Source: Bacillus oleivorans (lineage in GTDB: Bacteria; Bacillota; Bacilli; Bacillales; JC228). Taken from it: DNA of 64,000 bases. Position 1 is the first letter of the stretch. Every line of letters begins with the position of its first letter. Location of the stretch: positions 248,001 through 312,000 of the forward strand of contig NZ_OAOP01000003.1 in the NCBI RefSeq assembly GCF_900207585.1. Direction: 5' to 3'. Made by a program: the position numbers and the translations under genes. The notes below the pieces were generated by a model, which searched no databases, was not told the DNA's origin, and saw nothing but the letters and a program-made list of their open reading frames with translations. Positions 33,008 through 41,348 of the stretch are shown piece by piece.

Positions 33008-33790
33008 GTGATCGACTTGTTTGAAACGATTCAATTAGAAGAAAGAGAAAACGTCCTCTGGCTTACTCTTAATCGTCCTGACAAATTGAACGCTTTTAAT
33101 GAACAAATGAACAGAGAGGTTATGAAGGCTATTAAGGAAGCTGGGAAAAATCCGGAAATAAGAGCAGTGGTTATCACTGGAGCCGGCAGAGCCTTCTGTT
33201 CGGGGCAAGACTTAAGTGATGTCCGGGCTGATTCCGATTTTGGCGAGATCTTAAGAACTCGCTATAATCCAATGATTCAAGCGATTGCCGGACTTGAAAA
33301 GCCAGTTATAGCTGCCATTAATGGTGTAGCGGCTGGAGCGGGTATGAGTTTAGCTCTTGCATGTGATTTTCGGATTGCGTCGGAGAAAGCAAGTTTCGTA
33401 GAAGCTTTTATCCATGTCGGTCTAGTTCCAGACTCAGGTAACCTATATTACCTGCCTCGCATTGTTGGACTTGCTAAAGCAATTGAGCTTGCGGTGTTAG
33501 GTGAAAAAATCAGTGCTGAACAAGCAAAAGAATTTGGTCTTGTCACTGAAGTGGCTTCCCATGAGGGTTTCGAACAAACCGTAGAAGCATTTGCAATCAG
33601 ACTCGCACAAATGCCAACAAAAGCAATCGGTTTAATTAAACGATATCTGCAAGTGAGCTTTGATGAAACACTAGACGGAATGTTAGAAAAGGAAGCGTAC
33701 GCTCAACAAATTGCTGGTCATTCATCAGACCACAAAGAAGGAGTGCAAGCTTTTCTAGAAAAAAGGAAGCCTGTGTTTAGCGGGAAATAA
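33008..33790 (+). CDS. paaG: Ring-1,2-epoxide isomerase / enoyl-CoA isomerase, PaaG-like
   Basis: A 260-residue crotonase that starts one base after the paaF stop. It differs from the neighbour at the active site: after 'EAFIHVGLVPDSGNLYYLPR' the second catalytic Glu position carries Asp, as in PaaG, which turns the phenylacetyl-CoA epoxide into the seven-membered oxepin-CoA. 'GAGRAFCSGQDLSD' and 'AAGAGMSLALACDFRIA' are the usual oxyanion blocks. GTG 33008 (after AAGGAAG) and TTG 33017 (after AGGTGAT) are both possible starts. Confidence 0.88.
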   Translation: MIDLFETIQLEERENVLWLTLNRPDKLNAFNEQMNREVMKAIKEAGKNPEIRAVVITGAGRAFCSGQDLSDVRADSDFGEILRTRYNPMIQAIAGLEKPVIAAINGVAAGAGMSLALACDFRIASEKASFVEAFIHVGLVPDSGNLYYLPRIVGLAKAIELAVLGEKISAEQAKEFGLVTEVASHEGFEQTVEAFAIRLAQMPTKAIGLIKRYLQVSFDETLDGMLEKEAYAQQIAGHSSDHKEGVQAFLEKRKPVFSGK

Positions 33791-33808
33791 TAAGAGGAGG
33801 AATGAACC

Positions 33809-35326
33809 ATGGCGACAGTTAAGGAAGAAAAAATGGAAGTATTGCCGGTAAAAAGAGAGCATTACTCACTGATCATTGGCGGAGAAAGGGTTGAGAGTGT
33901 GTCAGGAGAAACATACACTGCATACAACCCAGCAACTGGTCAGCAGATCGCAACCGTAGCAAAAGCATCGATTGAAGATGCAGAAAGAGCGGTTCAAGCT
34001 GCACGAACCGCATTTGACTATGGAAAGTGGAAGCGCTTTCCAATCGGGAAACGGGCACGTGTTCTTAATAAAATTGCTTCAATCATGAGAAGCCGCTTTA
34101 ACGAAATAGTTGAACTTGAAGTGTTAGATAGCGGAAAAACCATCTCTGCTGCTCAAGGTCAAGTGATGCAAGCGATTGAGGATTTTGAATTTTATGCTGG
34201 AGCGATTGTGGGACACAGAGGAAATGTAAACAATATGCCAGGTCAATTCTTTAACTATACCCAAAAGGAACCAGTTGGTGTATGCGCTCAAATTATTCCT
34301 TGGAATTATCCGCTGATGATGGCGGCATGGAAAATTGCTCCTGCAATTGCAGCAGGCTGTTCCGTTGTGCTTAAACCTGCCAGCTTAACTCCATTGACAG
34401 CAATTGTATTAACGGAAATTTGCCATGAAGCTGGAGTTCCGGAAGGTGTTGTCAATGTCTTGCCTGGATCAGGCTCGAAAATAGGAAATTATTTAGTGGA
34501 ACACCCACAAGTAGATAAAGTCGCATTTACAGGTTCCACTCCAATCGGGAAGGATATTATGGCAAAAGCATCACAAACCCTAAAACGGGTCACTTTAGAA
34601 CTTGGCGGAAAATCACCTAGTCTGATCTTTGAAGATGCTGATATTGATGCTGCCGTAAATGGTTCATTATTTGGAATCTTTTATAACACAGGTCAATCCT
34701 GTGAAGCACGTTCTCGAGTTTATATCCATGAGAGTATTTACGATGAATTTATTGAGAAATTTGTGGAGAAAACAAAACGCTTAAAGCTCGGAAATACACT
34801 TGATGCTGGAACTCATGTAGGAGCCATTATTAGCAAGGACCAGTTGGAGACAATCGATAGCTACGTCCAATCGGCGATTGAAGATGGCGCTGCAATTTTA
34901 GCAGGAGGAAAGGCAGCGGTTGTCGAAGGATATGAGAAAGGTTATTGGTATGAGCCAACAATCATAGCTGATGTGAATCATTCAATGAAGGTTGTAAAGG
35001 AAGAAATCTTTGGTCCTGTAGTTGTTTTGATGAAATTTAAGGATGAAAAAGAAGTAATTGGACTGGCTAATGATTCTGAGTATGGGCTGGCTTCAGCAAT
35101 TTGGACAAAAGACCATGCCCGGGCCACACGTGTTGCTAATGAAATCAAATCAGGGATTGTCATGGTTAATACACCATTCTCTGCGTTCCCTGGAACACCG
35201 TTTGGCGGCTATAAACAATCAGGATTCGGCCGTGAGTTAAGTATTGAAACATTAGACCTATATTCAGAGACGAAGAGTGTCCTATCCTATTTTGGTGCCA
35301 AGCCTTTAAATCCATTTGGTTTGTAA
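33809..35326 (+). CDS. Aldehyde dehydrogenase of the paa cluster (stand-alone, no MaoC domain)
   Basis: A 505-residue NAD(P)-dependent aldehyde dehydrogenase. Catalytic Cys298 lies in 'GQSCEA' and Glu264 in 'LELGGKSP'; 'PWNYPLMMAAWKIAPAIAAG' and 'FTGSTPIG' are the cofactor segments. The sequence is of the betaine/phenylacetaldehyde type. In E. coli the ring-opening protein PaaZ fuses an aldehyde dehydrogenase to a MaoC hydratase; here only the dehydrogenase half exists, so it probably oxidises the 3-oxo-5,6-dehydrosuberyl-CoA semialdehyde while a crotonase opens the oxepin. Oxidation of phenylacetaldehyde is an alternative. ATG 33809 follows AAGAGGAGG. Confidence 0.85.
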   Translation: MATVKEEKMEVLPVKREHYSLIIGGERVESVSGETYTAYNPATGQQIATVAKASIEDAERAVQAARTAFDYGKWKRFPIGKRARVLNKIASIMRSRFNEIVELEVLDSGKTISAAQGQVMQAIEDFEFYAGAIVGHRGNVNNMPGQFFNYTQKEPVGVCAQIIPWNYPLMMAAWKIAPAIAAGCSVVLKPASLTPLTAIVLTEICHEAGVPEGVVNVLPGSGSKIGNYLVEHPQVDKVAFTGSTPIGKDIMAKASQTLKRVTLELGGKSPSLIFEDADIDAAVNGSLFGIFYNTGQSCEARSRVYIHESIYDEFIEKFVEKTKRLKLGNTLDAGTHVGAIISKDQLETIDSYVQSAIEDGAAILAGGKAAVVEGYEKGYWYEPTIIADVNHSMKVVKEEIFGPVVVLMKFKDEKEVIGLANDSEYGLASAIWTKDHARATRVANEIKSGIVMVNTPFSAFPGTPFGGYKQSGFGRELSIETLDLYSETKSVLSYFGAKPLNPFGL

Positions 35327-35345
35327 GATTAAGAATTTCAAATAA

Positions 35346-35387
35346 GCAAAAGTGCGAGCAACTACCTGTAGACTGCTCGCCTTTTGC
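35346..35387 (+). other. Hairpin between the aldehyde dehydrogenase and paaH
   Basis: Arms GCAAAAGTGCGAGCA and TGCTCGCCTTTTGC pair almost fully around a 13-base loop. No T-run follows, so it may be a processing or stability signal rather than a strong terminator. Confidence 0.55.
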
Positions 35388-35415
35388 CATTTAAACGAGT
35401 TAAGGGGTGACGTTA

Positions 35416-36279
35416 ATGATTCAGCAAGTAACAGTAATCGGTTCAGGAGTTATGGGGCGAGGAATTGCGTATGTAGCTGCAGTCGGCGGATTTGAGGTTG
35501 AGCTAGTTGATGTAAAGGAAGAGGCTTTAAAAAATGCTGAGCACGAATTAAACCTGATCTTTGAAAAAGGGGTGCAAAGAGGGAAATTAACCTCTGAACA
35601 AATGGAGGCAGCCAAAACTAGATTAGTTTTTACCACCGGGCTTGAAAAATCGGCGGAAAAAGCAGATTTAGTAATTGAGGCTGTTCCTGAAAATATTCAA
35701 ATTAAGCAATCTGTCTTTGAAACGATTGATCAGCATGCGAGTCCACATGCATTTTTTGCAACAAATACGTCTACGATGAGTCCGACTGAAATTGCCTCTT
35801 TTACGAAAAGACCAGAGCGAGTTATAGCAATGCATTTTTTTAATCCGGTACATAAAATGCCCTTAGTTGAGATTATTAGGGGATTAGAAACTAGTGATGA
35901 AACGGCAAAGGCTGCACAGGAAGTAGCAGCTAAAATGGGCAAGGAAACGGTGATTGTCAATGAATTTCCTGGCTTTGTCACAAGCCGCATTAGTGCCTTA
36001 GTCGGAAATGAAGCGTTTTACATGCTTCAGGAAGGTGTGGGTACAGCAGAAGAAATCGATAAAGCCATTAAACTCGGCTTAAATTACCCAATGGGTCCGT
36101 TTGAACTCGCAGATCTGGTTGGTTTAGACACCCGGTTAAATAATTTAAACTACCTTCATAAAATGCTTGGCGAGAAATATCGACCGGCTCCCCTGCTTGT
36201 CCAATATGTGAAAGCTGGCCGTCTAGGAAGAAAAACGGGCAAGGGTGTCTATGATTATTCAAACAGGGGCAAGGAGTGA
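35416..36279 (+). CDS. paaH: 3-hydroxyacyl-CoA dehydrogenase PaaH
   Basis: A 287-residue NAD-dependent dehydrogenase of the HBD type. The N-terminal Rossmann fold reads 'VTVIGSGVMGRGIAYVAA'; the catalytic His is in 'AMHFFNPVHKMPLVEIIRG', with Glu in the same block, and 'NEFPGFVTSRI' and 'LGLNYPMGPFELADLVGLD' mark the C-terminal domain. In the pathway it oxidises 3-hydroxyadipyl-CoA. ATG 35416 is used; the GTG at 35407 is part of the AAGGGGTGA ribosome site. The next gene starts seven bases after its stop. Confidence 0.92.
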   Translation: MIQQVTVIGSGVMGRGIAYVAAVGGFEVELVDVKEEALKNAEHELNLIFEKGVQRGKLTSEQMEAAKTRLVFTTGLEKSAEKADLVIEAVPENIQIKQSVFETIDQHASPHAFFATNTSTMSPTEIASFTKRPERVIAMHFFNPVHKMPLVEIIRGLETSDETAKAAQEVAAKMGKETVIVNEFPGFVTSRISALVGNEAFYMLQEGVGTAEEIDKAIKLGLNYPMGPFELADLVGLDTRLNNLNYLHKMLGEKYRPAPLLVQYVKAGRLGRKTGKGVYDYSNRGKE

Positions 36280-36286
36280 CTAAAGG

Positions 36287-37492
36287 ATGAGAGAGGTAGT
36301 TATCGTCGATGCGATCCGAACGCCGATCGGAAGGTATAAAGGTGCCTTGAAAAGTGTAAGACCCGACGATTTAGGTGCAATTGTGATTCGGGAATTGGTG
36401 AAAAGAAATCCAGGACTGCCTGTTGAACAAGTCGAAGAGGTCATATTGGGGAATGCCAATCAGGCAGGTGAAGACAATCGAAATGTCGCGCGGATGTCAG
36501 CTTTATTGGCCGGCTTACCTATTGAGGTTGCTGGAACGACGATTAACCGTCTGTGCGGGTCTGGCTTAGATGCTGTTAACTATGCAGCGAGAGCAATGAT
36601 GGTTGGTGACGGAGACATCATGATCGCAGGCGGAACAGAAAGTATGACAAGAGCACCGTTTGTGATGGGAAAGCCAGAAAGTGACTTCCCGCGCGGAAAC
36701 CTCGAAATGTTTGATACCACCATTGGCTGGAGATTTATTAATCCTGAACTTGAGAAAGTCTATGGGACCGATTCAATGCCGCAAACGGCAGAAAATGTCG
36801 GGAAAAGGTTTAATATTGGGAGAGAAGAGCAGGATCAATTTGCTTTTTCCAGTCAAATGAAGGCGAAAAAAGCCATGGATTCTGGAATTATGAATGAAGA
36901 AATTGTTCCTGTCGAGGTAAAAGGAAAAAAGGGTACTTTTACTTTGGTTGAGAAAGACGAACATCCTAGACCTGACACATCTTTAGAAGCTTTAGCTAAG
37001 CTAAAGCCGATTTTTCCAGACGGAACCGTGACAGCCGGTAATGCTTCAGGTGTTAATGATGGGGCAGCTGCTTTACTGCTGATGACAGCAGAAAAGGCAA
37101 AGGAGTTGGGGGTGAAACCGATGGCCAGATTCCGCTCTTCAGCTGTTGCTGGCTTGGAGCCTAGTGTAATGGGATTAGGACCAATCTTTGCTGCGAGAAA
37201 AGCATTACAGCGGGCAGGCTTGCAGGTCCATAACCTGGATTTAATCGAATTAAATGAAGCTTTTGCGTCTCAGGCATTGGAGTGTATTAAACAGCTTGAA
37301 TTAGACCCAGAGAAGGTCAATGTGAATGGCGGTGCGATTGCCTATGGCCATCCGCTCGGTGCCAGCGGTGCCAGAATATTAACGACACTTTTATATGAAA
37401 TGAAGCGGCGCAAGGTTCAATTTGGTCTGGCAACCATGTGTATTGGAGTGGGCCAGGGGATTGCAACTATCGTAGAAAATGTAGAGCAGTAG
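36287..37492 (+). CDS. paaJ: Thiolase PaaJ (3-oxoadipyl-CoA / acetyl-CoA acyltransferase)
   Basis: A 401-residue thiolase. The nucleophile Cys is in 'INRLCGSGLDAVNYAAR', 'NGGAIAYGHPLGASGARI' carries the His, and 'MCIGVGQGIA' holds the second Cys. Start 'MREVVIVDAIRTPIGRYKGA' is typical. It likely cleaves 3-oxoadipyl-CoA to succinyl-CoA and acetyl-CoA and possibly 2,3-dehydro-3-oxosuberyl-CoA earlier, as known for PaaJ. It is coupled to paaH upstream and to a third crotonase 13 bases downstream. Confidence 0.92.
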   Translation: MREVVIVDAIRTPIGRYKGALKSVRPDDLGAIVIRELVKRNPGLPVEQVEEVILGNANQAGEDNRNVARMSALLAGLPIEVAGTTINRLCGSGLDAVNYAARAMMVGDGDIMIAGGTESMTRAPFVMGKPESDFPRGNLEMFDTTIGWRFINPELEKVYGTDSMPQTAENVGKRFNIGREEQDQFAFSSQMKAKKAMDSGIMNEEIVPVEVKGKKGTFTLVEKDEHPRPDTSLEALAKLKPIFPDGTVTAGNASGVNDGAAALLLMTAEKAKELGVKPMARFRSSAVAGLEPSVMGLGPIFAARKALQRAGLQVHNLDLIELNEAFASQALECIKQLELDPEKVNVNGGAIAYGHPLGASGARILTTLLYEMKRRKVQFGLATMCIGVGQGIATIVENVEQ

Positions 37493-37505
37493 AGGAGGGA
37501 ACACA

Positions 37506-38282
37506 ATGAAAAATCTATTACTTGAGATAAACAATGGAATTGGGTATGTAACGCTTAATCGTCCAGAAGCATTAAATTGCTTTAATTATGAAACCCTTGT
37601 GGAGCTAGGAGATTTAGTAGAGTCGATTCGCTTTAATTCTAGTATCCGTGTCGTCGTGTTTACGGGTGCCGGGGAAAAGGCATTTAGTACGGGTGCAGAC
37701 TTGAAGGAAAGGAAAACGCTGACAGAAGATCAGGTCAGAAGAAACGTATATAAAATCCGTTCTGTTTTCCAGGCGGTCGCTGATCTGCCGCAGCCTACGA
37801 TTGCGGCTGTTAATGGATATGCTTTTGGCGGCGGTTTTGAACTTATGCTTGCTTGTGATTTCCGCATCGCTATTAAAGAAGCGGTAATGGCATTAACAGA
37901 GGTAAGCTGGGCGATTATCCCAGGTGCCGGGGGAACACAAAGATTGCCGCGCCTGATTGGGGAAGCACGGGCAAAAGAATTAATTTTGACTGCAAGAAAA
38001 ATTAATGCGGAGACAGCTTATTCGTATGGTTTGCTAACTAAAGTTGTAGAGCGGGAAGAACTAATGTTAGCCTGCGAAGAACTTGCCAATGAAATGCTAA
38101 AGCATGGACCGATTGCGATTCAGCAAGCTAAATTTGCGATTCAAAAAGGCATGAATGCTGACTTAGCGACTGGACTTGATCTAGAAGCGAAAGCCTATGA
38201 AGTACTGATTCCAACGCAAGACAGAATTGAGGCACTCGAAGCTTTTGCTGAAAAAAGACCGCCAAATTTTCAGGGAAAATAA
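37506..38282 (+). CDS. Enoyl-CoA hydratase family protein, third crotonase of the cluster
   Basis: A 258-residue crotonase with hydratase-type residues: 'GAGEKAFSTGADLKERK', 'GYAFGGGFELMLACDFRIA', 'ALTEVSWAIIPGAGGTQRLP'. The first Glu position reads Thr-Glu-Val, the second Gly, so it is close to methylglutaconyl-CoA hydratase and PaaF-like enzymes but not identical. As the cluster lacks a MaoC domain, it is a candidate for oxepin-CoA hydrolysis; another candidate is simple redundancy with paaF. AGAGGAGGGAACACA precedes ATG 37506. It is the last gene of the operon before a repeat element. Confidence 0.82.
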   Translation: MKNLLLEINNGIGYVTLNRPEALNCFNYETLVELGDLVESIRFNSSIRVVVFTGAGEKAFSTGADLKERKTLTEDQVRRNVYKIRSVFQAVADLPQPTIAAVNGYAFGGGFELMLACDFRIAIKEAVMALTEVSWAIIPGAGGTQRLPRLIGEARAKELILTARKINAETAYSYGLLTKVVEREELMLACEELANEMLKHGPIAIQQAKFAIQKGMNADLATGLDLEAKAYEVLIPTQDRIEALEAFAEKRPPNFQGK

Positions 38283-38657
38283 ATTGAAGTTGGTTTCTAA
38301 TGGCTTAATATAGTAAAATTTTTATTAATTTAACTCGCTTTCGCATGGTGAATTCGGCAAAAATGACCCGCGGGCTCAATAGGGATTGTGTTGATGATTT
38401 TTTTTGCGGACATTCGATCCGCTATTTTCACAAAAATACCGGTTTTAGAAAATTATAGGACATATATTCCGTTATTTGCTGTGAATCATGCAAAAATCGC
38501 ATGTTTTTGCCTTAATAAAGGAACCAGTGTCCGCTAATTTTCAAAATCGGCGATTTTGTCACAGATAACGGAACCAATGTCCTTTAGCAATCCGGTTTGC
38601 TTAGTAGGACCAGTGAGAGAGTTGAATAGTTTAATTTTATGGTAAGGAAGTTGCCCA
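38283..38657. repeat. Palindromic intergenic repeat element, copy 2, within a non-coding gap
   Basis: Within the gap, 38406-38586 holds the same F-F-R-R arrangement as at 7.5 kb: GGACATTCGATCCGCTATT, GGACATATATTCCGTTATT, then AAGGAACCAGTGTCC and AACGGAACCAATGTCC, with the shared middle AAAATCGCATGTTTTTGCC. The rest of the gap has no gene or clear promoter for paaX that I can name. Confidence 0.75.
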
Positions 38658-39548
38658 ATGAATAGCAGTTTTAATACGAGGTCTATGATATTTACGCTAT
38701 ACGGTGATTATATTCGCCATTATGGAAATGAAATTTGGATTGGCAGTCTGATCAGGCTTTTAAAAGAATTCGGACATAATGAACAATCTGTTCGGGCTGC
38801 CATCTCCCGAATGCATAAACAGGGCTGGGTAAAATCGCGAAAAGAAGGAAATAAAAGCCACTATTATTTAACCAAACGCGGAATCGAACGGATGGATGAG
38901 GCTGCCAACCGTATCTTTAAGCTGAAGCCGGATACGTGGGATGGCAAATGGAGAATGCTCATTTACTCAATCCCTGAAGAAAAACGGAGTATTCGTGATG
39001 AATTACGAAAAGAGCTGGTATGGAGCGGTTTTGGCACAATTTCAAACAGTTGCTGGATTTCGCCGAACGATTTAACGAAACAAGTATATGCTTTAATGGA
39101 CAAGTATGATATTCGCGAGCATGTTCATTATTTTATTACAGAGTATGAAGGTCCTCATGAAAACCTGCGGCTTGTGCAAGAGTGTTGGGATCTTCGTGAT
39201 ATCAATCATAAGTATGAACAATTTATCGCCAAGTATAGTCAAAAGTATGTCATCGATAAAAATAAAATTCAAAAAGGGGAAATGACAGAAGCGGAATGCT
39301 TTGTGGAACGAACAAAGCTAGTTCACGAGTATCGTAAATTTCTCTTTGTCGATCCGGGGCTTCCAGAAGATTTATTGCCTGAACACTGGCTAGGTCAGCA
39401 TGCAGCTTCTCTTTTTGGAGACTATTATAAGGAACTGGCAGAACCCGCAAGCCGCTTTTTTGAAGATGTGTTTCAGCAAGGCAATGAAATTAAAAGAAAA
39501 GATAAAGAATATGACGTATTTCATCATCCGTTGATTGTTGAAGATTAA
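38658..39548 (+). CDS. paaX: Phenylacetate operon repressor PaaX
   Basis: A 296-residue regulator of the PaaX family (GntR-like winged helix). The N-terminus 'RSMIFTLYGDYIRHYGNEIW' and 'NEQSVRAAISRMHKQGWVKS' is the DNA-binding part; 'WDGKWRMLIYSIPEEKRSIRD' (split: WDGKWRMLIYS, IPEEKRSIRD) and 'LVWSGFGTISNSCWISP' belong to the ligand and dimer part. PaaX responds to phenylacetyl-CoA, which lifts repression. It has no gene between it and the catabolic operon except a repeat. The two 21-bp palindromes in this window are plausible targets, although known PaaX sites in E. coli have a different sequence. Confidence 0.93.
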   Translation: MNSSFNTRSMIFTLYGDYIRHYGNEIWIGSLIRLLKEFGHNEQSVRAAISRMHKQGWVKSRKEGNKSHYYLTKRGIERMDEAANRIFKLKPDTWDGKWRMLIYSIPEEKRSIRDELRKELVWSGFGTISNSCWISPNDLTKQVYALMDKYDIREHVHYFITEYEGPHENLRLVQECWDLRDINHKYEQFIAKYSQKYVIDKNKIQKGEMTEAECFVERTKLVHEYRKFLFVDPGLPEDLLPEHWLGQHAASLFGDYYKELAEPASRFFEDVFQQGNEIKRKDKEYDVFHHPLIVED

Positions 39549-39552
39549 GAAA

Positions 39553-39599
39553 GAGGTTGTCTTGTTAAGGGAAGTCCCCCTTGCAAAAAAGACAACCTC
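39553..39599. terminator. Hairpin terminator between paaX and paaY
   Basis: Arms GAGGTTGTCTT and AAGACAACCTC enclose a loop with its own GGGAAGTCCCCC pairing; short A/T runs on both sides suit two converging genes. Confidence 0.7.
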
Positions 39600-39618
39600 A
39601 ATTTACAGGATGGTTTAT

Positions 39619-40140
39619 TTAACCTTGAAGAGCAAGCTGTTCTTTAAACTGCCGTGCCTTCTCTTCATAAATTTGTACTGTCATACGCAGCATTTCAAAA
39701 TCTTTTTCCGATAACTCTCTGACTACTTTTCCAGGTGAGCCAAGGACTAAAGAACGGGGAGGTATTTTCTTTCCTGATGGAATAAAGCTGTTCGCGCCAA
39801 TGAGGGATTCTTCACCGACTTCGACACCATCTAAAACTGTGGCCCCCATTCCGATAAGAGATCCTTTTTTAATATGACATCCGTGGAGAATGGCATTGTG
39901 GCCAACAGATACCTCATCTTCAAGAATGAGCGGAAACCCCTCATATAAATGAAGGGTACAATTATCTTGTACATTACAACGCTTGCCAATTGTAATTGGA
40001 CCTTCATCGCCACGCAGAACCGAATTAAACCAGACACTGGAGTTTTCCCCAATTTCAACCTGACCGATAATATAGGCGCCTGGTGCAATGAAAACAGATG
40101 GGTGAATCTTAGGTTCATCACCATTTAGCTTAATAATCAT
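39619..40140 (-). CDS. paaY: PaaY-like gamma carbonic anhydrase family protein
   Basis: A 173-residue left-handed beta-helix (hexapeptide repeat) protein of the gamma carbonic anhydrase/PaaY type. The metal-site blocks are 'GEIGENSSVWFNSVLRGD'-like text (here 'EIGENSSVWFNSVLRGDEG'), 'NVQDNCTLHLYEGFPLIL' and 'VSVGHNAILHGCHI', with the zinc His residues near positions 68, 84 and 89. PaaY acts as a thioesterase that rescues CoA from dead-end thioesters in phenylacetate breakdown. It is on the opposite strand to paaX, with its start near 40140 after GAGGAGATGAAGC. Confidence 0.88.
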   Translation of the reverse strand: MIIKLNGDEPKIHPSVFIAPGAYIIGQVEIGENSSVWFNSVLRGDEGPITIGKRCNVQDNCTLHLYEGFPLILEDEVSVGHNAILHGCHIKKGSLIGMGATVLDGVEVGEESLIGANSFIPSGKKIPPRSLVLGSPGKVVRELSEKDFEMLRMTVQIYEEKARQFKEQLALQG

Positions 40141-40223
40141 GCTTCATCTCCTCATTATTAAGACTATTAATTATATTCTAATATTTCGGAGAATAAAACA
40201 CTAGACGAAAGGAGTAGGAAGAT

Positions 40224-41171
40224 TTGAATGAGCTTTGCAGATTACTAGATATAAAATATCCCATTATCCAGGGCGGAATGGGAAATATCAGCCATCCCGA
40301 TTTAACAGCAGCTGTTTCCAATGCAGGAGGACTAGGTACCCTTGGCGTCGGAACGATGACTCCCGATGAAATAGAGACGAAAATCATAGAAACTAAGCAA
40401 AAAACAAACAAGCCATTTAGCCTAAATATCCCGATTCAAGTAAACGGTGATCCAAAAGCCATGATGAAGCTCGTAATTAAGCATCAGATTCCAGCAGTCA
40501 CCCTCTCCGCAGGAAATCCGGCTCCTTACATTGATAAGCTTCATGAGTATGGGGTTAAGGTGTTAGTCGTTGTAGGTAATGCAAAGCAGGCAGCCAAAGC
40601 GGAAGCAGCGGGTGCAGATGTGATTATAGGGGAAGGGTATGAAGCAGCAGGGATTAATTCCCCCCAGGAACATACGACCTTAACGTTGATTCAGCAATTA
40701 ACTGAAACTGTTAAAGTACCAGTGGTTGCAGCCGGGGGAATTAGTAATGGAAGAGGATTAGCGGCGATGATGATGCTAGGAGCTCAAGGTGTACAAATGG
40801 GTACACGGTTTGCAGCAACAAAAGATGCGCCTTTTTCCCCAGTCTATAAAGAAAAGATCCTCCAAGCATCTGATCATTGTACAGTGGTTTTAGGGAGGAA
40901 AGTAGGCAGAGTGAGAAGGGTATTAAAAACAGCATATGCTGAAAGTTTGCTAGAAAAAGAGAATCAAAATCTTTCTCTTGAAGAATGGGCACAGCTTACG
41001 AGTGAAGCGTTTCATATAAAAGGGGCTATTGAGGGAAATGATAGGGAAGGATTTATGAATAGCGGGCAAATTGCCGCTGTGATCCATGACCTTCCATCAG
41101 TAGAGGAATTACTTCAAACGATGATGAAAGAATTAATGGATACAGTGAAAAATATTAACAAACTATTTTAG
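40224..41171 (+). CDS. Nitronate monooxygenase / enoyl reductase-like FMN protein
   Basis: A 315-residue TIM-barrel flavoprotein of the nitronate monooxygenase (NPD) and FabK-like group. FMN and active-site segments: 'YPIIQGGMGNISHPDLTAAV', 'GADVIIGEGYEAAGINSP', 'VPVVAAGGISNGRGLAAMM' and 'LGAQGVQMGTRFAATKDAPF'. A His in the catalytic 'EAGGH' position of classic NMO is replaced (here EGYEAAG), which points to the FabK/uncharacterised branch. TTG 40224 follows AAAGGAGTAGGAAG. It is divergent from paaY; its link with phenylacetate degradation is not clear. Confidence 0.75.
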   Translation: MNELCRLLDIKYPIIQGGMGNISHPDLTAAVSNAGGLGTLGVGTMTPDEIETKIIETKQKTNKPFSLNIPIQVNGDPKAMMKLVIKHQIPAVTLSAGNPAPYIDKLHEYGVKVLVVVGNAKQAAKAEAAGADVIIGEGYEAAGINSPQEHTTLTLIQQLTETVKVPVVAAGGISNGRGLAAMMMLGAQGVQMGTRFAATKDAPFSPVYKEKILQASDHCTVVLGRKVGRVRRVLKTAYAESLLEKENQNLSLEEWAQLTSEAFHIKGAIEGNDREGFMNSGQIAAVIHDLPSVEELLQTMMKELMDTVKNINKLF

Positions 41172-41306
41172 TCTTAAATCTAGTTAAAACTTTTGCAAGA
41201 TGCCTAAAACAAATTGACTAGATAGATAGGAAAATGTTAATATTACATAAAATTCGAAATCCTTAAAAAAGGTGAAATAGTCATTTTTTATTTAAGGGTT
41301 ATTATT

Positions 41307-41321
41307 ATGAAAGCGATTACA
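41307..41321 (+). promoter_or_regulatory. CcpA cre box before the ABC importer
   Basis: ATGAAAGCGATTACA fits WTGNAANCGNWNNCW at every fixed position. It happens to contain an ATG in frame with the lipoprotein gene, but the real start is 42 bases downstream. A TTGACT at about 41214 is a possible -35 upstream. Confidence 0.7.
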
Positions 41322-41348
41322 AAAACCACATATCTAGGGGGAAGACTT

